Of a stretch of DNA of 64,000 nt, positions 49,558-58,998 are shown piece by piece. A program made the position numbers and the translations under genes. The stretch is from positions 1 to 64,000 of the forward strand of contig NZ_SNXO01000007.1 in NCBI RefSeq assembly GCF_004362975.1. The letters are read 5' to 3'. Position 1 is the first letter of the stretch. The number at the start of each line of letters is the position of its first letter. The stretch is from Aminicella lysinilytica. Lineage in GTDB: Bacteria; Bacillota; Clostridia; Peptostreptococcales; Anaerovoracaceae. Under the pieces are notes generated by a model. That model did not search any database. It was not told the DNA's origin and was given only the letters and a program-made list of their open reading frames with translations.

Positions 49558-51981
49558 TTAACTATCTTTTCTCAACTTCCTTCTGTAAAGCAGCAATAAC
49601 AACAGTCCTACGGCCGAGGATATTGCTGTCATGGCGTATATCTGCCTGAAGCCGATATTCAGCGTCTTCTGGAAAGTACTTTCAATCTTGGCCGACCTTG
49701 AATCTACATCCTTCAGGTAATTTTTTTCCGCGGTCTTGAAGGCACCCGGGACGGCGGCCTTCAGCACCTTCATCTGGCGCAAAGTCTCCCTAGTGGATTT
49801 TTCGCCGGAGTTTATCTTGGCGATGGCGGCTGTCATGGACGCCTTCTGGCTTATGAGTTTGCTGCGCTTGGCGGCTACCTGGGCTCTGGCGGCTGTCAGT
49901 GATGCAATACCCTTGTCCAGCTTGTCTCTGGAAGCTTTCAGCTTGTTTACCTTAGTTGTCAGGGTGGTGATGTTGTCAGCAAAACCATCTATCATGCCCT
50001 TCAGTTGCTGCTGGCTGTAGACCTTCTCCAGCATTGTTACTACGGCCGGCGAAAGGCCGGACTTCACAGAGTCCGGCAGCCTGCTGGCATAAGGCGCCGG
50101 CGGCATTGCAGGCCCGACAGTTTCCATATAATCGTATACCGTTGAAAGCTGATCATGCAGGACCCTTTGTGCGGCGATGCCTGACGACACGCCAGCATAG
50201 CCTTTCTGAATGCCGGCTCTGCCCTTCTGCATTTTCGTAAGAGCTGCGTCCTGCTTGGCCAAAGCCTGAGTCATGCCGGAGATTCCTTTGGTCATACCCG
50301 CCTGTCCCTTCTTCATCTTAGCCGTGGCTGTGTCCATCTTGGCTATAGCCGTATTTACTCCATCGATTCCCTGATCCACGCCGTCGTATATCTTGGCTGT
50401 GATCTTAGGACTCATTTCTTCAAACATGTATTTTGCCATATTATGCGCACTGTCCGTTACCGTTGTGACGTCAGAATTCTGCAGTTCGTTCAGAAGACTG
50501 TCCGGGATCGTCACGTCGCTATCCTTTGTGCCTGCGGATGTCATGTCTATCTTAACCGTCGTCATAGCAGTCAGATCAGGCATGCCAGTTATATTTTGTT
50601 CCTTCATAGCCTGATTCAGTTCTTCGGCATAGGGCAGTTTCGGCACGTTGATTTCCGTGGGCATGAGCTTCATAAGATCACCGGAAACGCCTGCCCCGGC
50701 GTGAGCGATGAAACCTACCATTATGGCCGGAGCTATGACAGTTCCAAGGGAGCGTACCAGCGAAAGTGTCGCCAGAGCCGAATTGGACTCCCTGAGGTCT
50801 ACCTCCCAAAGCATCATGTAATTAAGCGGCGCGCCCATGGTGAAGCCGATGCCCGTGCCTATGAGCACCAGACTTATGATCACAGTTATCCATCCCGGGT
50901 AAACTGTTGTTACAAATATCAGGAATAGCGAACCTGCTATGGTCGCTATAAATCCCAGGCTCAGGACCATTTTCGGACCTCTGCGGTCGGTCATACGTCC
51001 CGAAAGCGGCGCGCCTATACCTGCAAATATTCCAAGGATGATGACGAAATATCCGCCGTCTCCGGTCTTGATTTTCATGCAGTTCTCGCACATCTGAGGA
51101 ACAAAAACAAGCCCCATAAGCACTATGCCCGTGATAACGGCCACGGTCAGGGTTATGAGTATCCTTTTGTTCCTGAAATATTCCAGATGCATGACCGGAT
51201 CTTCTGCCCTATGCTCAACGAATATGAACAAAGGCATCAGCAGACAAAATGCAATCAGATAAGGGTATACGTCTGTGCCGGTCAGTGTGTCTGTGAAGTT
51301 GAAGAAATCTATATTTTTCAGGCCGTACATTATGCAGAGGACCATGATCACCAGCAGGCCTATGCCCAGGCCGTCGATCTTGCTCTGAGCTTTTTCCCTG
51401 GTATTAGGCAGGGCGAAGAAGCCCGCAATCAGTATGAACACTGCAATTGGAACGTTGACGAAGAATATGAATTCCCAACGCGTAGTCCCGAAAATATCCA
51501 TGACGGCGCTGCCTATGCTGGCGCCTATGATGTTAGCCACTCCGTAGACTCCACCGACGAGGCCCAGGGCCATTCCCCTCTTTTCTTCCGGGAATGTGGT
51601 ACCGAATTCAGCCGTAGCCACCGGCATGATGCCGCCACCTCCTATAGCTTGGATCACTCTGGCAATGAGCAGAAATGTAAAGCTGCCCATATTATGAGAC
51701 AGACCACAGAGCAGCGATCCCAAACCAAATAAGAAAATACTCAGAAGGTATATGGTCCTCCTTCCCATACGGTCTGCCAGTTTCCCCATTACCGGTATGC
51801 TGGCAGCGTAGGCCAGTGTGTAAATTGTGATCATCCAGATACCCGTATTAGCGTTTACGCCCAGGGAATCCTGTATGACAGTACGGGCAGGAGTTACTAT
51901 TCCAGTGTCTACTGCGCCCATAAATATTCCCAGCAGATATACTGTCAGGATCAATCCGAAATTCAGTTTCTTTTCTTTAGT
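49558..51981 (-). CDS. DHA2-type MFS exporter with large extracytoplasmic domain
   Basis: 807 residues from ATG 51981 (GGAGC upstream). Residues about 1-420 are a 14-helix drug:H+ antiporter fold (MDRMGRR-type loop as ADRMGRRTIYLL, motif C-like GLVGGVYGVANIIGASIG). Instead of ending, it inserts about 330 residues (about 440-770) before the last helix. That region is Lys/Ala/Thr-rich, helical and repetitive (AKMDTATAKMKKGQAGMTKG, ALTKMQKGRAGIQKGYAG), like the coiled extracytoplasmic domains of MmpL/YhgE-type proteins. It could span the thick wall or bind a partner. Regulated by twin operators at 52010-52061. Confidence 0.85.
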   Translation of the reverse strand, partial: TKEKKLNFGLILTVYLLGIFMGAVDTGIVTPARTVIQDSLGVNANTGIWMITIYTLAYAASIPVMGKLADRMGRRTIYLLSIFLFGLGSLLCGLSHNMGSFTFLLIARVIQAIGGGGIMPVATAEFGTTFPEEKRGMALGLVGGVYGVANIIGASIGSAVMDIFGTTRWEFIFFVNVPIAVFILIAGFFALPNTREKAQSKIDGLGIGLLVIMVLCIMYGLKNIDFFNFTDTLTGTDVYPYLIAFCLLMPLFIFVEHRAEDPVMHLEYFRNKRILITLTVAVITGIVLMGLVFVPQMCENCMKIKTGDGGYFVIILGIFAGIGAPLSGRMTDRRGPKMVLSLGFIATIAGSLFLIFVTTVYPGWITVIISLVLIGTGIGFTMGAPLNYMMLWEVDLRESNSALATLSLVRSLGTVIAPAIMVGFIAHAGAGVSGDLMKLMPTEINVPKLPYAEELNQAMKEQNITGMPDLTAMTTVKIDMTSAGTKDSDVTIPDSLLNELQNSDVTTVTDSAHNMAKYMFEEMSPKITAKIYDGVDQGIDGVNTAIAKMDTATAKMKKGQAGMTKGISGMTQALAKQDAALTKMQKGRAGIQKGYAGVSSGIAAQRVLHDQLSTVYDYMETVGPAMPPAPYASRLPDSVKSGLSPAVVTMLEKVYSQQQLKGMIDGFADNITTLTTKVNKLKASRDKLDKGIASLTAARAQVAAKRSKLISQKASMTAAIAKINSGEKSTRETLRQMKVLKAAVPGAFKTAEKNYLKDVDSRSAKIESTFQKTLNIGFRQIYAMTAISSAVGLLLLLLYRRKLRKDS

Positions 51982-52008
51982 CATTATTCTCGCTCCATAA
52001 TAAAAAAG

Positions 52009-52061
52009 TAGTTGCTTTAACAACTAACAAGTATACCACTGGCTAGTTGCTTTTGCAACTA
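52009..52061 (-). promoter_or_regulatory. MFS promoter with two MarR operators
   Basis: Minus-strand -35 TTGCAA (52053-52058), 17-bp spacer, -10 TATACT (52030-52035). Palindrome 1, AGTTGC-TTTT-GCAACT (52045-52060), covers the -35. Palindrome 2, AGTTG-CTTTAA-CAACT (52010-52025), covers the start region. Centres are 35 bp apart. A very clear repressor site for the MarR protein at 49044-49481. Confidence 0.88.
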
Positions 52062-52075
52062 CTTTATTATGTTCA

Positions 52076-53218
52076 CTATTTTTTCTCTTTATGAGCCTGC
52101 TCTTTATTCCTGTACATCATGTCATCAGCTATGTCCAGTATCTGGCTTCCCGTCAGCTGACCGTCGGCCCTGGCATAACCGAAGCTCATTGTCAGTTCGT
52201 AAGGAAGATCTGCGCCTATGGTAGCTTTTGTCAGGTTTCTCTGAATCGCATCTATCAATCGCTCCGGCGGCTTCTTATCAGTCATCTCCCATATTATGCA
52301 GAATTCATCTCCTCCGTACCTTGCCAGGAAGGCATCATACTCACCGCACACTGTCTTCATGACCTCCGAAGCCAGTATCAGAGCCTTATCGCCTTCGGCG
52401 TGACCATAAGTATCGTTGATATTCTTGAAATCATTGATATCTCCAAGAAAGAAAACCATATTAGGATGATAATCTACTATTTTCATCTCGAAATACTCAT
52501 CAGCTCTTCGTCTGTTATTCAATCCTGTCAGGGCGTCGCTGAAAATTCTGGTATCCTGGACCTTGATATATACCATCAGAAGCGGCAGTGTCATGGAAAT
52601 AGCTCCAACTGGCAGGACCGGCGTAAAGAAGACACTTACATTCAGTACCAGCGGCAGAATGAAGAATGATGCGAGAGCAATATACTCATTTCTCCTGGTG
52701 TGATTCCTAGCTTTAATAGCGTGGTTCAATGCGTGGGCAGAAGCCCCTACAAGATATATCATTATTCCAATAATCTGTATTACTCTGTAGTATCCGGAAT
52801 GGAATCCGTCATTGACATCTATATAGTATACCCATTTTGTAAAAGGAGACAAAACTACACAAACAGAAACGATTATCAGAGGCAACATCGCAACGAAGCG
52901 TATCTTTCTGGAAAAGAATTCATATTCGCCCAATCTGATCTCATTGTACACGAACCAGTAATACGCTGAAATCGTAACGCATATAAGGTAAATGATATTT
53001 ACCAGATGATTAGCCTCGATAGTATAAGGCAATATTCCGCTCTCTCCCAAAGCCCACATGGCATCTGTCAGCGCAACTAAAATATGCGAGTATGACAGCT
53101 TCTTAAGTGGCCGCATCTCGTATGACTTACCGTAATCACCTTTTAACCGTATCAGAATGTATATCAGTATTAGAATGCTGATACCATTGACCTCTGTATA
53201 CGTAAGTGCGTAGTCCAT
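52076..53218 (-). CDS. Membrane-anchored diguanylate cyclase (GGDEF)
   Basis: 380 residues from ATG 53218 (GGAAGG five bases upstream). About six N-terminal membrane helices (residues 5-215) form a possible sensor. The C-terminal GGDEF domain (about 225-378) has SDALTGLNNRRRADEYF, FLGDINDFKNINDTYGH and the intact active site YGGDEF, so c-di-GMP synthesis is expected. I see no RxxD inhibitory site five residues before it. No EAL or PilZ partner in the window, though an orphan pseudopilin is nearby. Confidence 0.92.
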   Translation of the reverse strand: MDYALTYTEVNGISILILIYILIRLKGDYGKSYEMRPLKKLSYSHILVALTDAMWALGESGILPYTIEANHLVNIIYLICVTISAYYWFVYNEIRLGEYEFFSRKIRFVAMLPLIIVSVCVVLSPFTKWVYYIDVNDGFHSGYYRVIQIIGIMIYLVGASAHALNHAIKARNHTRRNEYIALASFFILPLVLNVSVFFTPVLPVGAISMTLPLLMVYIKVQDTRIFSDALTGLNNRRRADEYFEMKIVDYHPNMVFFLGDINDFKNINDTYGHAEGDKALILASEVMKTVCGEYDAFLARYGGDEFCIIWEMTDKKPPERLIDAIQRNLTKATIGADLPYELTMSFGYARADGQLTGSQILDIADDMMYRNKEQAHKEKK

Positions 53219-53336
53219 ATACACCTTCCATCTATATAGAACCATTGTATTGATTGTTCAAAAGTCACCTTTACATTATACATCTAAATTCAGAAAAATA
53301 AAATGGTTGATTTAAATTCTTCACACAACTGTCATG

Positions 53337-54236
53337 TCAATCATCAATATAGTCGTTGCGTCCGTAATATCTGTCCAGAGAAAATCCCCTGCCGCTTACA
53401 TCGCTGGCCGGAACCATAGTAGTAAAGGCCACCGGATCTACTCCTAGTATTGTGTCCTTGACCTTCCTGACGCTTCTTCTCCTGACCGTGCAGATGATCA
53501 CCTGCTGATCCTTGCCCAGATATCCGGTCCTGCCCTGTAGAAGCGTTGTGCCTGTGAGCACATCCTTATGGAGAGCCGCATTTATTTCTTCCCATTTCTC
53601 GCTGACGACGATGAAATGAGCGTCACTACTGCCCATAATGAGCACCTGATTCATTATCATTGTATATAGGATTATGATGAAAACTCCGTAAAGGACATCA
53701 TCAACTGTGGCAAATGTGCACTGAAGTAAAAGTGCAATTATGTCGACAACATTGAGAACTGCCGCTGTGCTGACGCCGAACTTTCTGTGAGCTACTATTG
53801 CTATGACATCGCTGCCCCCTGTGCTGCCGCCGGCTCTGATGACTATGCCGACGCCTACCCCTATGAACAAAGCGCTGAATACCGATGCCAGCAGTTTATC
53901 CTGCGTAAGGTTCTGCAGTCCCGGCACGGTTTCTATTATATATAGACATGCTGGATAAAGGAATGTGCCAAGTATTATCGTCGCTGCGAACTTTTTGCCC
54001 AGGCAGATCAGCCCCAGCAGAAACAAAACAACCGACACGATTGCTACTGCGTAGGATGTTGGTATGTTCGCTACGTGTGCTATGAACCTGCCATATCCCG
54101 TAGCGCCACCGCACAAAAAATTATTCGGCAGTATGAATATGCCGGCGCCGATGGCGTTGAAAGCAACTCCCACAGCCAGCAGAAATACCTGCATGAATTT
54201 ATCTTTTGCACTTGTTCCAGTCTTTGATCCAAACAT
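53337..54236 (-). CDS. YitT-family membrane protein (DUF2179)
   Basis: 299 residues. About five membrane helices in the N-terminal two-thirds (AFNAIGAGIFILPNNFLCGG, SYAVAIVSVVLFLLGLICLG, GVGIVIRAGGSTGGSDVIAI) followed by the cytoplasmic DUF2179 domain (TLLQGRTGYLGKDQQVIICT ... DPVAFTTMVPASDVSGRGFS). Widespread in Firmicutes with no settled function. GGGGGAG lies six bases ahead of the ATG, and a terminator-like hairpin precedes it at 54301-54329. Confidence 0.9.
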   Translation of the reverse strand: MFGSKTGTSAKDKFMQVFLLAVGVAFNAIGAGIFILPNNFLCGGATGYGRFIAHVANIPTSYAVAIVSVVLFLLGLICLGKKFAATIILGTFLYPACLYIIETVPGLQNLTQDKLLASVFSALFIGVGVGIVIRAGGSTGGSDVIAIVAHRKFGVSTAAVLNVVDIIALLLQCTFATVDDVLYGVFIIILYTMIMNQVLIMGSSDAHFIVVSEKWEEINAALHKDVLTGTTLLQGRTGYLGKDQQVIICTVRRRSVRKVKDTILGVDPVAFTTMVPASDVSGRGFSLDRYYGRNDYIDD

Positions 54237-54300
54237 TATTATCTCCCCCTAAATTTTCACAACCACTACATTATAACTAGGAGAAAGCCCTTAGTCAACA

Positions 54301-54329
54301 AAAAAACGCCGAAAATTTCGACGTTTTTT
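54301..54329. terminator. Bidirectional terminator between ABC exporter and yitT
   Basis: AAAAAACG-c-CGAAA / TTTCG-a-CGTTTTTT with a 2-nt loop and A/T tails on both sides. It can end the minus-strand ABC transcript, whose stop is at 54403. Confidence 0.8.
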
Positions 54330-54402
54330 GTTCATTGATAACAAAGCCACAGATGTAACCGTTATTTTTTGTGCACTTCATATAAATCCCTAACAAATTC
54401 TC

Positions 54403-56145
54403 TTACTTCAGTTCCTGGGTCTTCTCCAGTTCCGCGTAAACTCCATTCTTCTCCACCAGCTCGTCATGTGTTCCAAGTTCTATGATCTCGCCATGCTCTA
54501 TAACGGCTATCCTGTCGGCGTTCCTGACGGTTGAAAGTCTGTGAGCTATGACTATGGTCGTCCTCCCTACGGAAAGCTGATCGAAGGTCTCCTGTATCTT
54601 AGCTTCAGTGACGCTGTCCAGGGCCGATGTAGCCTCGTCCAGAATCAGCACCGGCGGGTTCTTCAGGAATATCCTGGCTATGGATATTCTCTGTTTCTGA
54701 CCACCAGAGAGAAGCTGTCCGCGTTCTCCCGCATTAGTATCGAAGCCGTCAGGCATATCCATTATATCGTCATATATCTCAGCCATTTTAGCTGCTTCTA
54801 CGATTTCATCCTCAGTTGCATCAAGTCTGCCGTAGCGTATGTTCTCGGCTATGCTGTCAGCAAAGAGGAATACATCCTGCTGAACTACGCCGATATTTCT
54901 GTGAAGTGATTCCTGAGTCACGGATCTCACATCCTTGCCGTCTATGTAAACGGTTCCGTCAGTCACATCGTAGAATCTCGGTATCAGCTGGCTCAGAGTG
55001 GTCTTGCCGCCTCCTGATGAGCCCACCAGCGCTAATGTCTCCCCTTCCCTGATGTGTAATGTTACATCGTTGAGCACATCATGGTCTCCTGTATATGCAA
55101 AGGAAACGTGATCCACATCAATGTCGCCTCTTACATCTGTAAGGTCTTCTGCATCTTCTGCGTCTACCAGGTCAGGCTCTGTTTTCATAAGCTCGATGAA
55201 TCTGTGAAGTCCGGCCGTACCGTTAGCAAAGAGTTCTGCAAAGTTCGACAGCTTGCGTACCGGCGTGACGAAGGTCGTCACATAAAGACTGAAGGTTATC
55301 AGATCGATAATGTTCAACTGTCCCTTCATGATCAGGGCACCGCCTACAGCTATGACAGCCACGGACAAAATGCACATAAAGAACTCCATGACGGCGTTGA
55401 ATCTTCCCATTGCCTTGTGGAACTGCCTCTTGGATGTCTTGAATGTATCATTTGATTTATTGAATTTCTTGAATTCTCTTGATTCGTTGGCAAAGGCCTT
55501 GGCTGTCTTTATTCCCGAAAGCCCCGACTCAATATCAGCATTGATTTCAGCTGTAGTCTGCTTCAGTTTCAGCGAAGCCTCGCTCATGGAACGACGGCAG
55601 CGCCAGACAACCAACATGAATACCGGCAGCATCAGAGCAATGACAATAGCCAGCCTCCACTGTATGGAAAACATTATGACGAGGGATCCGACTATAGTGA
55701 CAGCCGAGATGAATACATCCTCCGGACCGTGATGAGCCAGCTCCGTTATATCAAATAGATCCGCCGTAAGCCTGCTCATGAGCTGGCCTGTACGGTTGTT
55801 GTCGAAATAATCAAAGCCTAATTTCTGTATATGCCCGAAGAGATCGCGCCTGATGTCAGCCTCGACTCTGATGCCGAAGGTGTGACCCCAGTAAGCGATG
55901 ATATAGGTAAAGTACGACCTGAATAAGTAAGCGACGAAAACTATGGCCATTACTATCCAGAATGTCTTCCACAGCTTGCCCGGAAGCAACGTGTACATGC
56001 ACCAGCGGGAAATATAAGGGAAGGCCAGATCAATGAGGGATATAGCAAGAGCGCAGGTCATGTCCAGTAAAAACAGCTTCTTGTGCGGCTTGAAGTATGA
56101 TACGAAAACCTGCAGCATATTCATGTTTTTAAAATCTCTTTTCAT
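54403..56145 (-). CDS. ABC exporter, fused permease-ATPase
   Basis: 580 residues: six-helix transmembrane domain (about 1-310) and nucleotide-binding domain with Walker A GSSGGGKTT, Q-loop VQQDVFLF, signature LLSGGQKQR, Walker B VLILDEATSAL and switch IAHRLSTV. Half-transporter, acting as a homodimer or with a partner, of the MsbA/BmrA lipid and drug exporter class. No second half-transporter adjoins, so a homodimer is likely. It is 25 bp downstream of the pseudopilin gene on the same strand, which may be coincidental. Confidence 0.92.
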   Translation of the reverse strand: MKRDFKNMNMLQVFVSYFKPHKKLFLLDMTCALAISLIDLAFPYISRWCMYTLLPGKLWKTFWIVMAIVFVAYLFRSYFTYIIAYWGHTFGIRVEADIRRDLFGHIQKLGFDYFDNNRTGQLMSRLTADLFDITELAHHGPEDVFISAVTIVGSLVIMFSIQWRLAIVIALMLPVFMLVVWRCRRSMSEASLKLKQTTAEINADIESGLSGIKTAKAFANESREFKKFNKSNDTFKTSKRQFHKAMGRFNAVMEFFMCILSVAVIAVGGALIMKGQLNIIDLITFSLYVTTFVTPVRKLSNFAELFANGTAGLHRFIELMKTEPDLVDAEDAEDLTDVRGDIDVDHVSFAYTGDHDVLNDVTLHIREGETLALVGSSGGGKTTLSQLIPRFYDVTDGTVYIDGKDVRSVTQESLHRNIGVVQQDVFLFADSIAENIRYGRLDATEDEIVEAAKMAEIYDDIMDMPDGFDTNAGERGQLLSGGQKQRISIARIFLKNPPVLILDEATSALDSVTEAKIQETFDQLSVGRTTIVIAHRLSTVRNADRIAVIEHGEIIELGTHDELVEKNGVYAELEKTQELK

Positions 56146-56170
56146 TGATAGTCTGTTTTCCCTTCTGATT

Positions 56171-56929
56171 TTATTTCAGTTTATAGTTATTATCTGTCAG
56201 CCATTGATCCAAGGTAGTATCTATAGTCTTGGCAGTCGGAACCGAAGTCTCATCGATTTTTCCGCCATATGTCTTTTTTGTAGAGACATAATAACTCCCA
56301 TTATAGTACACAGCGTACCCCTTCCATCCTGCTGTTCCGCTGTTGCCGGCATTGGCATAGAGGAACACGACCTTCTTACCGTTGGATTCGACCACCTTAG
56401 GTCGCCAATAAAGCGTTGTATCAGATGTCTTAAGCGCTGAATCTCCAAAGAGTGAGCTGGTACTTACGCTGACCAGCTTTCCATTATTTGCTTCTATTAC
56501 CTTGGCTATCAGATCATCGCCGCTGTGCCATTTTTCGCCGCCTGTCAGTTCATCCTCCACTTTGGATGCCAGAGCAGCAAAGTCATCAAGTTCTCCTCCC
56601 GAATGCTTGGAACATACTATTTTAAATGTACCGTCGGCAAGATTGCCGGAAACTGTATATGTGCCGCCTGACGGGCATCTTGTCTCGTCTTTGTCTATGT
56701 ACTTTTTCAATGCTGCATCATTAATAGATGTGATATTACCCGAAAGATAATCTACAATTATGTGATGACGAAGTGTAGTCCTGTTGGCCTCGCAGGTAGT
56801 CCTTCTGGCCTTATCCAACTGCGAAGTAAACACAGGTATGGATACAGCAACAAGAACTGCGATGATAGCCACAACTACCAGCAGCTCTGCTAACGTAAAA
56901 CCTTTGATATTTCTCTTCATTTCCAACAT
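56171..56929 (-). CDS. Type IV pilin-like (pseudopilin) protein
   Basis: 252 residues. The class III signal is plain: KRNIKGFTLAELLVVVAIIA with a prepilin peptidase site after Gly, Phe at +1 and Glu at +5, then a hydrophobic helix. The large C-terminal domain has two cysteines (CPSGG, CSKHSGG) that may form a disulfide. No pilus ATPase, platform protein or peptidase is in the window, so the assembly machinery must lie elsewhere. ATG 56929 and an in-frame ATG three codons later are both possible; ribosome binding sites are weak. Confidence 0.85.
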   Translation of the reverse strand: MLEMKRNIKGFTLAELLVVVAIIAVLVAVSIPVFTSQLDKARRTTCEANRTTLRHHIIVDYLSGNITSINDAALKKYIDKDETRCPSGGTYTVSGNLADGTFKIVCSKHSGGELDDFAALASKVEDELTGGEKWHSGDDLIAKVIEANNGKLVSVSTSSLFGDSALKTSDTTLYWRPKVVESNGKKVVFLYANAGNSGTAGWKGYAVYYNGSYYVSTKKTYGGKIDETSVPTAKTIDTTLDQWLTDNNYKLK

Positions 56930-56979
56930 ATAACCACTCGCTTTTCTCTCTTGTATAAATCACATTCGTCTAAATGATA

Positions 56980-58130
56980 CTACATTTTTTCCGGGTTGTA
57001 AACGGTTGTCCCCCTGCAAGAAAACACGTCTTTAATGAATATTAAAGTCACTAAGGCAACTATGGCTTCTGTCACGGTAAACGACAGCCATACTCCTGTC
57101 ATACCGAATAATCTGCTCATGATCAGTACCGTTGGCACCAGTATTATGCAGCTTCTCATAAGAGCCATGGCCATGGATTTCCCCACTTCAGTTACCGAAC
57201 TCAGAAATGCTGCCGCTACTATGTTGACGCCTCCGAAGAAAAACCCCGTGAAGAACAGCCGCAGGCCCTTGGATGCCATTGCTCCCAGCACCGTGCTGCC
57301 TTCGCTGTTAAATATCGATACCACAGGATCGGCCAGAATAAACATAATGATGTATAACGTCACAGCCATAGTCTCTGCTGTTACCAGGGCGTACATCAGA
57401 ACCTGTCTCACGGACTTTCGATCGTCTCTACCATAGACGAAAAGCCAAGACCGACTATCCTCAGCATCCTTTTGAGACTGAGGTTGCACCTGATCAGCCG
57501 AAAATTCTGTTTTCCGGAGAAATAATGCCGCGACAGGATCGCAAGGCTTATGACCGGCGAGAAGCACGTAGCCAGAGCGGCTCCGAACATGCCCAAGGCC
57601 AGGGGATACATGAACACATAATCCAGCAATATATTGGACAGGCTGCTGACTACCATGGCTATCATAGACAATCTCGGCTCGCCGTCGTTTCTCACAAAGG
57701 CCAGCATTATATTGTTCAGTATGAAGGCCGGCGAGAAACAAAGGAACGTCTTCAAATAGACTTCCGTCATAGGTAATATGCGTCCGGAGGCTCCCAGGAC
57801 GCGGCTCAAAGGTTCCGTCAGGAATAATCCTATGCAGACAAGCACTCCGGCAGCCATAGCTCCCAAAGCCAGCGAATGCGCTAAAGCTTTGTTTTGTTCC
57901 GGCGGTTCCCCCGACTCTTTGGTGACCGCATAGTCAGTGCCGCCACCGATGCCTGTCATCAGGCCTACAGCTGACATGATGCTGAAAAACGCTATGGCAA
58001 AATTCAGGGCCGCCAGGCCGTCGGCTCCCATAACCTGTGACACTAAAAACGTGTCGACCAGTATATAGCAGGACACGCCAAGCATCCCTATAATGTTCAG
58101 ACTCACATATCTCGCAAATTGTTTCTTCAT
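56980..58130 (-). pseudogene. Frameshifted and internally deleted MATE exporter
   Basis: The N-terminal frame (57408-58130; MKKQFARYVSLNIIGMLGVS ... LRIVGLGFSSMVET) ends at TGA. The C-terminal half continues in another frame (from about 57425: DRKSVRQVLMYALVTAETMA ... EAIVALVTLIF) to 56980. Together they give about 375 residues, whereas MATE proteins have about 440; the segment between GFSSMV and the DRKSVRQVL region is missing. This looks like a deletion of about 65 codons that also broke the frame. A sequencing error alone would not remove the middle. Confidence 0.8.
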
Positions 58131-58135
58131 GTAGT

Positions 58136-58417
58136 TTACCTTGCCGTGCCTTCATCCTGAGACTGCTGCATTTCCAAGGCCTTGCCCACTGCTATGGACA
58201 ACTGGTCAGAGCATGATGTGTCTTTTCCTTCGCACATAACGCCTCTCAGTTTGTCATTTATCTCTTCCACAGTCCAGCCTTCCAGGATAATGGGAATAGC
58301 CTTAAGGTTGCCGCTGCAGCCACCTGTGAAGTTTATGTTATGTACCACATTTTCGTCCAGATCGAAATCTATCTGACGGGAGCATGTGCCTGATGTCGTA
58401 TATCTGTAATGTTTCAT
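58136..58417 (-). CDS. TSCPD-domain protein (TIGR03905 type)
   Basis: 93-residue small protein with TSGTCSRQIDFDLDENVVHN, GGCSGN and CEGKDTSCSDQLSIAVGKAL, matching the free-standing TSCPD family, a domain also found at the C-terminus of some ribonucleotide reductases. The conserved cysteines may bind metal. Function of stand-alone members is not established. Its ATG overlaps the upstream flavin-protein stop (ATGA), so the two are co-translated. Confidence 0.88.
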   Translation of the reverse strand: MKHYRYTTSGTCSRQIDFDLDENVVHNINFTGGCSGNLKAIPIILEGWTVEEINDKLRGVMCEGKDTSCSDQLSIAVGKALEMQQSQDEGTAR

Positions 58418-58893
58418 TCAACGATCTCCCTTGCTGCCTTACCTGTGAGATGCTCGATCTCCAGTTCCATTACGCATATTGCCGGCAGTTCTTTCTCTAC
58501 TGTCTCGGCCCTTTCCTTCTCGAATCCCGGGCGGTATTTGGCCCCGATGACGTCTGCCGCCCTGCGTATTTCTTCCTCGTCTTCGATTATGCTGATTCTT
58601 CCGAAGGCGATAGCGCTTCTGAAATATGTAGTATATTCTTCCGGCACGATCTGATCCTTATCTATAACGGAGAATGAAGCCTTGTCGCAGTTCCTGACAG
58701 CGTCGACCCTATGTCCCTTCTTGGCACCGTGGATCAATATCCTGTTGTTATCGTAGGCATAACTGACCGGCACTGAATAAGGATATCCGTCGTCCCCGGC
58801 TAGAGCCAGCGTCCCGGCAGTGTTCCTCTCAAGTATTGCCATAGTTTCTTCCTGCGATAACAGCTGCTTTTTTCTTCTCATTTCTCTGAACAT
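58414..58893 (-). CDS. Pyridoxamine 5'-phosphate oxidase-family flavoprotein (NimA-like)
   Basis: 159 residues from ATG 58893 (GGAGG seven bases upstream). Split-barrel FMN-binding protein: GTLALAGDDGYPYSVPVSYA, ILIHGAKKGHRVDAVRNCDK, YFRSAIAFGRI. It resembles the NimA/5-nitroimidazole reductase-like group common in anaerobes. Nitro-drug reduction is possible but not demonstrated by sequence. Overlaps the TSCPD gene by four bases. Confidence 0.85.
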   Translation of the reverse strand: MFREMRRKKQLLSQEETMAILERNTAGTLALAGDDGYPYSVPVSYAYDNNRILIHGAKKGHRVDAVRNCDKASFSVIDKDQIVPEEYTTYFRSAIAFGRISIIEDEEEIRRAADVIGAKYRPGFEKERAETVEKELPAICVMELEIEHLTGKAAREIVE

Positions 58894-58998
58894 ATTGTGT
58901 CCTCCTACAAAACAAGCATCCGCAAGCATATCTTCTAAGACCTAATGATACACTTAGCGAATGCTCTCACATCCAACTACCCGGTGGCAGTATTCATA

